From contig CAJFCV020000005.1 of the NCBI GenBank assembly GCA_904066235.2, positions 2,778,501 to 2,842,500 of the forward strand: a stretch of DNA of 64,000 nt, given 5' to 3'. A program made the translations under genes and the position numbers. This DNA is from Bursaphelenchus xylophilus. Taxonomy: Eukaryota; Nematoda; Chromadorea; Rhabditida; Aphelenchoididae. Position 1 is the first letter of the stretch. Every line of letters begins with the position of its first letter. Below, in pieces: positions 34,373-44,100 of the stretch. Below the pieces are notes generated by a model that saw only the letters and a list, made by a program, of their open reading frames with translations, made no database searches and had not been told where the DNA came from.

Positions 34373-37271
34373 CTATGGCTTTGATGGCGGAGGTGGCGGA
34401 GGCGGAGGTGGCGGAGGCGGAGGTGGCGGAGGCGGAGGTGGCGGAGGCGGAGGTGGCGGAGGCGGAGGCGGAGGTGGCGGAGGCGGAGGTGGCGGAGGCG
34501 GAGGTGGCGGAGGCGGAGGTGGCGGAGGCGGAGCTGGTGTAGCCGGAGGTGGCGGGGTTTCTGATGGCGGCGGAGGTGGTGTAGCCGGAGGTGGCGCGGT
34601 TTCTGATGGCGGCGGAGGTGGTGTGTCTGGAAGTGGTGGTTCTGGTGTTGGCGCCGGTAGTGGATTTTTTTTCAGCTTTTCATCTTCTAGTTTGACACGC
34701 TCCGAAATGGGAATCCCGTCAGGTTGCTTGACCTTGATGGGTTCTCCCTCTTGCGTCACGCCAAAACCCCGTGCGACCGAAGGGCTCAACAAGTGGCTTT
34801 TTCCTGTTGGAATATGAACATATTCCTTTGGTTGCCGTGCCCTGTGTCTGAGCTGAAAAAAGTTGCACGTGTGTTGCGAATTTGTGTGAAACACGATTTA
34901 GAAACGTAGAAAACCTTACGTATAACCAAAGGAGAATACCACCCAGCAAGAAGAGAAGGGCCGCAAGAATACCAACGCTACCACAAATAACTGCCATCCT
35001 GTTGTTGTGAATGAATTCCATGAAACCGCTCGTTGTTTCGTTTGCAATGCTGAAACCATTGTACAATTAAAATAAAGGTCCAGAAAGACACGCGTTCAGA
35101 GTCTGCGACAGTTCGGGTGGACACAGAATCTGCTAGGTCTCTCCTACGACTCGATCAATCTTGTTACTTTGGTTGCCCTCTCCTAACCATGCATACAACG
35201 GCAAATCGAGGCACGTCAAACTGAGAAGTCCGCTGACCGGAATAGACTCTTCGCTATCGATTTTTTTGCACTTTTTCTTGGTTTCACAGAGAAGTCAGAG
35301 AAAAGACGCGCAAAAACGTACTCTCTCGCCCCAAAGAATCCCCATTTCTTCCCCGACCAAAAGTTTTTTCGCGTCTTTTTCGGCGAATTGCCAACCTATT
35401 CACCGTTCTAGCCAATCTCAGTTTGACGTGCGAGGCGACTCAAAGAATCGTCGACCCGAAAAGACGAGCCTCAAAATTCAATGTTCGAAAACTTACGTCG
35501 AAGTCTCCACCAACGCCGCCTCAAGTTTGACGTAGGTGTTCACCAAGTCAGTCTTATATTGTGCGAGGGGCGTGGCTTGTTCGGGGCAGTCACCTTTGAA
35601 GACCAGATACAGGTAGTACTGAAAAGAAAAGAAATTGGGTTTTTTTTTCACTTTTTTGGCTATCCAAAACCATACTTCCACCCTTACAAACGCTCCAGTT
35701 GTCGTTTTTACCTACCCATGCACTTGATTGGCCTTGAAAAGATCTCCGCAAAGGGCCTAAAATTTGGAATCTTTCTAAAACGACATCTAACCTCCGTCTC
35801 AGATGTTGGGTGCGTCAACTAAGCGCATGTCAGGCCGAAAGGGACTACAGCTGTAGCTCTTGTGAAGATGGGCGAACTATGGTTTCGACTAGCCCAAAAA
35901 GCGAAAAAAAAATCTTTCTCCCCCAGTTTCCGTTTTCCCAAATCGGTCCCTACTAATCAAGGATGTAAAAAATCATAGAAATAATTGTTATAACTCACCA
36001 AGGAGTACAGCTCTGACTCCGTTCCTTCAGTCAAAACAATCTGCTTCTTTTCGCAATCCGCACGGGAAGCGGCCGTCCATTTCTTGATATCCGCGCCCAC
36101 TTTCTTACAGCCTGACTTGTCAAATGCGAACACCTTCTGCTGTTCGCTCACGGCAAGGTCCTTCTGGCAGGGAAGTGCAGCTTGGTCAACGACTTGTTCA
36201 CCCGCTATTAGGCTGCCGTCAAGATTTGCGATATAGGAATTTGCAGCATCAACCGCGTTAATTTTACATCGAATCAGGTAAAGCTTTTTATCCATCATGT
36301 AAGTAACCGCTCCTTTGCATAAACCGAAACCGTGTATCGGCTTCAGATCAGTCCCATCAGCGACAAAAACTCCGCATCTAAAAATTCATCAAACGATAAA
36401 TCGCTGAAGGAAAAAAGGACTGACTTATCACCAGCGTTCACTTGACCAGCCAGAATCAATTTTCCGCCATCTTCCACCATTTGAGCTTGAATCCCATCGA
36501 TTGTGTCGTTGAAATCTTTGAGCTCGAAGTTGGAACTAAATAAAAAAAGTCATATTTAAAAGAATTTGCGCTAAGGGCCGGGTTCCACGCCATTCAGTTC
36601 GCAGAGGGTGGACGAGCAACTCTAGGCAACATTTTTGCGGTTTGCACCGTGCAAAAAAGTCATACTAGTCGCGGAAAAAAGTCCTGGGAATTTTCTGCGA
36701 TTCTGCACTGTGCATGAACCCGAAAAGTGCATTTGCACAGTGCAATTTTGTTGATTTTGGCTTATTGTCGCGCGCGATTCGCGCGACAAATCAACTTTTC
36801 GGAGCGCGACGAAATATGGGGGGCGCGAGAAATTCCCAGGACTTTTTTCCGCGACTAGTAGTGCGCGCGAAAGAAAAACGATTTGAACGGTGCAGAAAGC
36901 AGCAAAACACGCAAGAAAAATCATTTCCGATTCCAGTCCGGCGACATGAACGGTGAGAAAGTTCCCTTTGCACTGCGCACTCTCTGCTCGCACAGTGCAA
37001 ATGGCTCTTTTCGGATGTCGCTCGCTCTGACTTCTTTCGCACAGTGCAAACGCTAAAGCCCAGCCCGGCGACGTCTCGGGCGGACTGCCAGTTTACCCCT
37101 TCAAACTCACCTCTCGGTCTCCGTCTCCCCTTCGTAGCGGAACTTCTTCACCTTTCCCGCATCCATGGTCACCACATCGAAGGTCGCGTTATTCGGCTGC
37201 AGTCCCTGGTATATGGCGGTGCACTGCAGCGCGAACGCCAACGCTTTCTTGATGAACTCCGCTCGCGTCAT
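34373..37271 (-). CDS. Single-pass membrane protein with polyproline tail (left copy, 6 exons)
   Basis: Exons 37271-37111, 36535-36425, 36377-35999, 35618-35497, 35049-34920 and 34852-34373 join in frame (phases 2,2,0,2,0), giving 460 residues. The N terminus FIKKALAFALQCTA is a plausible signal peptide. A Cys-containing ectodomain follows (CGVFVADGTDLKP, LPCQKDLAVSEQQKVFAFDK, CEKKQIVLTEGTE, GDCPEQ), then one membrane segment at about 277-300 (VICGSVGILAALLFLLGGIL). The cytoplasmic tail is basic, then Pro-rich, with 49 consecutive prolines encoded by a GGTGGCGGAGGCGGA-type minisatellite. I recognise no named domain. The paralogue at 41106-45730 keeps exon lengths 111 and 122 and near-identical ectodomain blocks but lacks this tail. 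Polyproline could recruit profilin, EVH1, SH3 or WW proteins (inference). Start choice is uncertain because promoter-proximal exons may exist. Confidence 0.78.
34385..34640. repeat. G-rich minisatellite (GGCGGAGGT/GGCGGA units) coding polyproline
   Basis: Alternating GGTGGCGGA and GGCGGA blocks. On minus every codon from 34531 to 34385 is CCA, CCG or CCT. Flanking degenerate units (GTTTCTGATGGCGGCGGAGG twice) show an older, larger repeat of about 50 bp. Confidence 0.9.
36425..37110. repeat. Intron-1 GCACNGTGC cluster and young foldback insertion (left copy)
   Basis: Intron 1 of the left membrane-protein gene (36536-37110) has GCACNGTGC motifs near 36646, 36704, 36735, 36991 and 37041. Between them is a 196-bp foldback element (36664-36859) with ends ACTAGTCGCGGAAAAAAGTC and its inverse. 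The corresponding intron of the right copy has the motifs but not this element. Confidence 0.7.
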
Positions 37272-38485
37272 TGCTTGACGCGAGATGCCCTTGACAACGG
37301 ACCAACGTTTGGAAACACAGCCGTACCGAAAGTCAACACGTTTGGATACTGAGTGAAATGAGTGGGAGAGGGGGCTACGTCGACTCCTCGTGAGGGTTTA
37401 TGCAAATTTTGGAAGAAAAAAATGCAAATTTTTCGAATATTCGAGATTTCTTTTCGTTTTGAGAAAAATCGGTCGTCAAGATGTAAAAATTCGAACATTT
37501 TCTACATTTCAGGGCGCCTAGGCGCGCCCTTCTGCCTTTCCGATTGATTTGAGGCTCCTGTCTTTCATAGTCCAGCAAAAAAATCTGCGGAACGGCTCCA
37601 TTACGCTGCACGTCAAAACTTAGATAGGCTAAAACGGTCCGGTGAATAGGTTGGCAATTCGCCGAAAGAAGGCGCGAAAAAACTTTTGGTCGGGGAAGAA
37701 ATGGGGATTTTTTGAGGCGAGAGAGTACGTTTTTGCGCGTCTTTTCTCTGACTTCTCTGTGAAATCAGGACAAAGTGCAAAAAAATCGATAGCGAAGTGT
37801 CTATTCTGGTCACCTCAGTTTGACGTGCGCTGTTCGAGGACCCGCTACTGGATGAGCCAAGTCTTTCTCCTTGGGTGGTCAACTCGGTTTCATGAAAATT
37901 GGACAGGTGTTTTATCTACATTCGTCGACAGGAAAAGTAAGTTAAATGAACCTTTTTCTAAATATTTCGCAATTTTTTGCATTTCATAACCTCATCCTTG
38001 CGTATTTAGACATTGTGGTAATAAATTTAGCTGAACGATCTTCGTTCTTGTTTCAAACCCGGATTTGAGATGTTTTAGGGTCTAATTGTAAGTGATCAAG
38101 TACATTGCAGATCTAAAAAAACTCTCAAATACCTCTCATATAGGGGTGGTGCGATTTAAAGTACGTGTCTCACCAAGCCAGAGAATGTTTTTTCCTCCAA
38201 CAGCTAAGTTTTTCGCGGCGGGACGCGCGCCCAATGGGCGTGCCACTAAAAATAAAAATATTTTTCCAAATAAAATTGATGTTGAACTGTAAAAATGATG
38301 TTTGAATGGAGTTTCCACCAGGTAAGTAAGATTTTATACCTATTTGAGCTGAAAATATTATAATTGTTCTTAGTTGTCCAATTTTTCCTTAGTTTTCGCA
38401 ATATTACGTTATTTTGCGGACAGATCAAGATTGACAACGGAGAATTTCAGTTTTTTTTGGATATAATTTCAGGAATACACGCAAA
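37272..38485. other. Intergenic between left membrane-protein gene and small gene copy 1
   Basis: Divergent upstream region. It carries ATGGAGCCGTTCCGCAGA (near 37590 on minus), conserved with the right copy at 40960; the frame stops early in the left copy. It also holds a short GCGCCTAGGCGC palindrome. The region 38140-38485 is nearly identical to the inverse of 39740-39920 plus 40160-40185. Confidence 0.5.
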
Positions 38486-38788
38486 ATGGGCCATCCCAAC
38501 ACCGGAATCTCCTCCAATGCCATGAACATCACGAACTCCTTCTCCAAAGGTGATTTTTTGGTATGTTGTTTTAGTTTATTATTCCATTATTTATTTAGAT
38601 TTTAGGTAAATCTCTTCGTATTTATCGATGCTGAAGCCTCACGCCTCGTCCGGTACAACAATCGCCCCACCTTCTATTCTGGCGAAATCCGGATTTCGTT
38701 CCGTGTGATTCTACCCGGAGAATTGATCATGAACGATGGTTCAACGCTCCCACTTCATCCATTACTGATCCCATACGGCCCTCTTTAG
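38486..38788 (+). CDS. Small unrecognised protein, copy 1 (2 exons, 85 aa)
   Basis: Exons 38486-38560 and 38606-38788, with a 45-nt intron (GTATGT...TTTTAG), give 85 residues: MGHPNTGISSNAMN... then VNLFVFIDAEASRLVRYNNR, RISFRVILPGELIM and a stop after IPYGPL. TTTCAG lies 15 nt before the ATG, as expected for a trans-splice acceptor. AATAAA follows at about 38824. There is no signal peptide, membrane helix or known domain; predicted strands dominate the second exon. The inverted copy at 39015-39317 has the same exon and intron lengths and only a few changes (at least Tyr to Ser and Glu to Lys), which suggests selection or recent conversion. Confidence 0.65.
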
Positions 38789-39014
38789 GGCCACATTTCT
38801 CTGATATTGAAGCTTTGAACGTAAATAAAGATTTTTTTGTAGATTGCAATACAAAATTTTCAGAGCATGTAAATCCTTTCTGAAGGAAGGTTTTTTATGA
38901 AGGTTTGGACCTGAAACTGTCTATAAAACAAAATGTAAACCACCATAAATACGATAAAGTCGAACAAAAGTAGTTATTTATAAAAGCAAAATAACATAAG
39001 CGTAATATGTGGCC
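38789..39014. other. Spacer at the centre of the inverted duplication
   Basis: About 200 bp of AT-rich DNA that is not palindromic. The two arms meet it at the shared GGGCCACAT just downstream of each small gene's stop codon. Confidence 0.7.
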
Positions 39015-39317
39015 CTAAAGAGGGCCGTATGGGATCAGTAATGGATGAAGTGGGAGCGTTGAACCATCGTTCATGATCAATTTTCCGGGTAGAATCACAC
39101 GGAACGAAATCCGGATTTCGCCAGAAGAGAAGGTGGGGCGATTGTTGTACCGGACGAGGCGTGAGGCTTCAGCATCGATAAATACGAAGAGATTTACCTA
39201 AAATCTAAATAAATAATGGAATAATAAACTAAAACAACATACCAAAAAATCACCTTTGGAGAAGGAGTTCGTGATGTTCATGGCATTGGAGGAGATTCCG
39301 GTGTTGGGATGGCCCAT
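39015..39317 (-). CDS. Small unrecognised protein, copy 2 (2 exons, 85 aa)
   Basis: Mirror copy of the 38486-38788 gene: exons 39317-39243 and 39197-39015. The 75-nt and 183-nt exons match exactly in length. Visible changes in exon 2 are TTCTCTTCT for TTCTATTCT and GGAAAATTG for GGAGAATTG. Its upstream acceptor TTTCAG is kept, but a 273-bp foldback element (39343-39615) now lies just upstream of it, so its promoter or outron differs from copy 1. Confidence 0.65.
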
Positions 39318-39342
39318 TTTGCGTGTATTCCTGAAATTATAT

Positions 39343-39615
39343 AAGGCGCGTGCGTTCTACTTTTCTTCGGACTTGCTCGCAGAAAACCCGCATTTCTTGT
39401 CTGTGGGCCCGCTAGACAAGAAACGCGCAATTCTTGTCTAAAATTGCGTAACATTGCGCAATATTGCGCAATTTTTTGCTCTCTCCCTGTGAAGATTTTT
39501 TTCTTTTTTTCTCTGCTCAGCCAAGAATTGCGCATTTCTTGTCTAGCGGGCCCACAGACAAGAAATGCGGGTTTTCTGCGAGGCTGTCCGAAGAAAAGTA
39601 GAACGCACGCGCCTT
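39343..39615. mobile_element. Young foldback element with ATAT target duplication
   Basis: Ends AAGGCGCGTGCGTTCTACTT and its exact inverse, flanked on both sides by ATAT. The other arm of the inverted duplication has the empty site (TTGGATATAATTTCAG near 38460) with one ATAT. The interior has paired CAAGAAATGCGGGTTTTCTG and GGGCCCGCTAGACAAGAAA arms. Confidence 0.85.
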
Positions 39616-39920
39616 ATATCCAAAAAAAACTGAAATTCTCCGTTGTCAATCTTGATCTGTCCGCAAAATAACGTAATATTGCGAAAACTAAGGAAAAATT
39701 GGACAACTAAGAACAATTATAATATTTTCAGCTCAAATAGGTATAAAATCTTACTTACCTGGTGGAAACTCCATTCAAACATCATTTTTACAGTTCAACA
39801 TCAATTTTATTTGGAAAAATATTTTTATTTTTAGTGGCACGCCCATTGGGCGCGCGTCCCGCCGCGAAAAACTTAGCTGTTGGAGGAAAAAACATTTTCT
39901 GGCTTGGTGAGACACGTACT

Positions 39921-40162
39921 TTAAAATTTCTCGTCTTGACTGGCAAAAACCCCCGATTTCTTGGCTGTAGGGCCTCCAGCCAAGAATTTGATATTCTTGG
40001 CTGAAATTCAGACAGCAATCTTTCGTTTCTTGACTGCTCGCTTTTTTTTGACTGTAAACCAGCCAAGAAATCAAAAATTGTTGTCTGAATTTCAGACAGC
40101 AAATTCTTGCCTGAAACTCGAGAAATTGGGGGTTTTTGCAGATCAAGACGAAAAATTTTAAA
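39921..40162. mobile_element. Young foldback element with TTTAAA-type flank
   Basis: Inverted ends AATTTCTCGTCTTGA and TCAAGACGAAAAATT, flanked by TTTAAA. The empty site, with a single TTTAAA, is in the other arm (GTGCGATTTAAAGTACGTG near 38150). The interior repeats AGCCAAGAA and GACAGCAA in both orientations. Confidence 0.8.
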
Positions 40163-41105
40163 TCGCACCACCCCTATATTGTTCTGAACGTGCTTTACAT
40201 CAGCTAGGCACCCTTGAAATACGGTTTGCTAAGTATTATTACGCATCTATGGCCTACATCAAAATTTTTCCATACCTAAAATCTGAAAAAAAGCCAAAAC
40301 CGAAAATGAAAGGGGAAATCAATGTTATGACGTTAAGAATGTCAAAAGAAAGTTTGGGGCTAAGGTAGTAAAACCACCCAGTCGAGTTCAGCCCCCCTTG
40401 ACCCAGTATAAACCCCCTCATCCAATCTGAAGCGCCAACTCGGGATTGGGTTCTCTCGGCTACGATCATCGTTGCCTGAACCACAAAAACGAATTTCGAC
40501 GGTAACTGGGGGTTTGAGCTAAATACTTTTCGTGAGGGGCTGAACTACCAAAGCCCCGAAAGTTTTATTGTCCATTTAGGTCTTGTAGGACAAAAAGCCA
40601 GACCTAATCTCGCCTTAAACTTCGTAAGAAGAGAAAAACGAAGAGCATTAAGCTAAATTTATACACCTACTTCAAGGTCAAGATTCGCAAGGATAAACCT
40701 ATGTAATGCACAAAATTGTTGCATATTTAGAAAAAGGGTTCATTTAACTTACTTTTGTAGTGATTGTCCTGTTGATGTATATAGTTAAAAACAAGAAATT
40801 TAGATTTACCTTGCGAAAGGAGCTCGCGCGCTGTGCGATAAATTCCCCTTTTTTGCACGGTGAAAGCTTCGGAAAAAATTCGGGTCAACACAAAATGGAA
40901 CGATACGGGGCGTAGGTCCAGGAGAAAGGCTTCCCTTATCCTGCAGTGGATGCTGGAACAGCGTAATGGAGCCGTTCCGCAGAATTTTTTGCTGGACTGT
41001 GACAGAAAAGAGCCTCCATTCAAATTGCAAAGGCAGAGGGGCGCGCGTAGGCGCCCTGAAAGGTAGAAAATGTTTGAATTTTTACATTTTGACGACAAAT
41101 TTCCG
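40163..41105. other. Upstream region of the right membrane-protein gene
   Basis: Mostly unique sequence up to 40840. It then becomes homologous to the left arm, including ATGGAGCCGTTCCGCAGAAT at 40968, whose frame is open here (MEPFRRIFCWTVTEK) up to a possible donor GTAGAAAATG at 41058. Whether this is a 5' exon is unclear. Confidence 0.4.
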
Positions 41106-44100
41106 ATGACGCCTCTTGAGGTGTTCATTCAGAAGGCGTTGATGTTTCTGCTACGGTGCACCGCCATATACCAGGAATTGCAGCCGGATAGGGCGACCAT
41201 CCATGTGGTGACTATGGACGGGGGGAAGGTGCAGAAGTTCCGCTACGAATTGGACACGGCGACCGAGAGGTGAGTTTGAAGGGGTACACTGGCAGTCCGC
41301 CCGAGACGTCGTCGGGCTGAGCCTGCATCGTGCGAAAGAAGTCAGAGTGAGCGACATCCGAAAAGAGCCATTTGCACTGTGCGAGCAGAGAGTGCGCAGT
41401 GCAAAGGGAACTTTCTCACCGTTCATGTCGCCGGACTGAAATCGAAAATGATTTTTTGCATGTTTTGCTGCTTTCTGCATTGTGCAAATCGCTTTTTTTG
41501 GGCTGTCGCTCGCCCTCTGACTCTTTTGCACGGTGCAAACGTCAAAAAATGTTGCCCGGAGTTGCTCGTCCACCCTCTGCGAACTGAATGGCGGGCTGCG
41601 CCGGGAACCCGGCCCTTACCGCAAATTTTTTTCAAGGAAAGTACTTTTATGGGGGGCTCCTACTTTTCGACGGGACATATCTCAAAAAGTCCGAAAAATT
41701 GTGCTGATCAAGAATATACAGGGTGGGCCACTAAAACCTTCCGTCCTCTTTTTTTAGATTTCTCCGCGGAGACTCCGCCGATTTTCATGAAATTTAGATT
41801 TTTCTGGAGCTGAGATGCGCCATTTTCAACCGATTGAATTTCAGGAAAAAATATTTTGAATTGACTTTGCTATGCCTTCCCAAAGTTTTTGAAAATTATT
41901 TTCCAGCCGAAACCGCTAAAACTTTGAAAATTTTTGGAATGATTTTCAATTGACTTTGTCGGACTTGGAAAATTTCGCGCTTTTTTGGTAAAATCGTGGA
42001 GTAAAAAGTTCCGTACGCTTTCTCTAAACTTTGTTTAAAGCAAGTTAAAAGCAAAAAAAGTGTTGTCTGTATTACCGTTAGGGTATGAATGTTGAAAAAA
42101 AAATTTTTTTCAACAAGAGTGAAAAAGTCCACATTAAGGCTACAAGCCATGGCTTGGCGCATTGAGGCTTGGAGCCAGGCTCGATTGAAGTTAAACCATG
42201 CCCACGATCCGCAATTCGAGCTGTTCTTAATTTTCAAAGCCCCTACAAGTTCGTGCTGCAAGAGGAGGTGGACACGCCAAACTCAGATAGAAATATTAAT
42301 AATCAAATTGTTAAATAAATTAGTATTTACAACAGTATTTTGCGAATATATGAGGCAAAACAAGTAAGATTTCACCCAAAAACCCGAAAAAATGATCGAG
42401 TTTTCAAAATCATTCCAAAAATTTCCTAAGTTTTTGCGGTTTCGGCTCGAAAATAATTTTCAAAAACTTTGGAAAGGCATAGAAAGGTCAATTCAGGATA
42501 TTTTTTTTTCAAATTCAACCGGTTGAAAATGGCGCATCTCAGCTCCAGAAAAATCTAAATTTCATGAAAATCGGCGGAGTCTCCGCGGAGAAATCTAGAA
42601 AAAGAAGACGGAAGGTTTTAGTGGCCCACCCTGTACAAAAATCAGATGCCCATTTTTGAGTTTAAGGGTCGAAAATGCTCAAAAGCTGCCTAGATTTGTC
42701 AGCAAAAGGCGCAGGCATTGAAAAAAAGCCAAACGATAAAAAGCGCGGTCGGTCTCTTCCGGAAGAGAACAGCGTGGAGTGGCTAGTGCCACAGTCTGGA
42801 AACCAAGAGGGGGAATGCCGCACGGGTTCGATTCCCCTTTTGGTCTGAATCAACTTTTTTGAAGTTGAAGGTCTGAAAAATAAACTTTTGTGCCAAGACT
42901 GATTTATTACGCCTCAATAAAAAAACATAATTTTAAGCTAAAATGAAGTTTGTAAACCTGTGAAAATTAAGCGAAAAGGGGCTTATATAGGACTTTAAAT
43001 CAACTTACGATGGAGTTTTCACCCCTAAAAACCTAAAATGGACAGCTAATATTTACATATCCTTGATCAGCGTGATCAGACGAATTTTTTGAACTGTATG
43101 TCTCGTAGGAGCCCCCATAAAAGTACTTTCCTTGTTAAATGTTACTTTTTTTTATATTGTTAGTTACAACTTCGAGCTCAAAGATTTCAACGACACAATC
43201 ACTGGGATTCAAGTTCAAATGGTGGAAGATGGCGGAAAATTGATTCTGGCTGGTCAAGTGAACGCTGGTGATAAGTCAGTCCTTTTTCCTTCAGCGATTT
43301 ATCGTTTGATGAATTTTTAGCTGCCGGGGTTTTGTCGCTAATGGAACTGATCTGAAGCCGGAAGGCAGGTTTGATAATTGCGGCAGTGTGGTCACTTACA
43401 TGCTGGAGAAAAAGCTTTACTTTATTCGATGTAAAACTGGCGAGTCTCTTACACTTTCCTATGTCACAAATCTTGAAGGCAGCCCATTAGCGGGTGAAGA
43501 AGTCGTTGACCAAGCTGCACTTCCCTGCCAGCGGGACCTTGCCGTGAGCGAACAGCAGAAGGTGTTCGCATTTGACAAGTCAGGCTGTAAGCAAGTGGGC
43601 GCGGATATCAAGAAATGGAATGCCACTTCCCCTGCGGATTGCGAAAAGAAGCAGATTGTTTTGACTGAAGGAACGGAGTCAGAGCTGTACTCCTTGGTGA
43701 GTTATAACAATTCTTTCTATGATTATTCACATCCCTGATTAGCCGGGACCGATTTGGGAAAACGGAAACTGGGGGAGAAAGATTTTTTTCGCTTTTTGGG
43801 CTAGCCGAAACCATAGTTCGCCCATCTTCACAAGATCTACAGCTATAGTCCCTTTCGGCCTGACATGCCCTTAGTTGACGCATCCAACATTTGAGACGGA
43901 GGTTAGACGCCATTTTAGAAAGATTCCAAATTTTAGGCCCTCTGCGGAGATCTTTTCAAGGCCAATCAAGTGCATGGGTCGGTAAAAACGACTACTGGAG
44001 CGTTTGTAAGGGTGGAAGTATGGTTTTGGATAGCCAAAAAAGTGAAAAAAAATATTTTCCCTCCAATTGCGGTTTTCCTCGAGAGGAACCCCTCGTCGAG

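Noticed and set aside
34365..34817. Polyglycine frame on plus
   Set aside because: It is antisense to the polyproline exon of the left membrane-protein gene, whose frame is supported by five upstream exons and a paralogue.
42089..42367. Transposase remnant in the mariner-like element
   Set aside because: The 92-codon frame shows no recognisable transposase motif such as a catalytic DD(D/E) arrangement.
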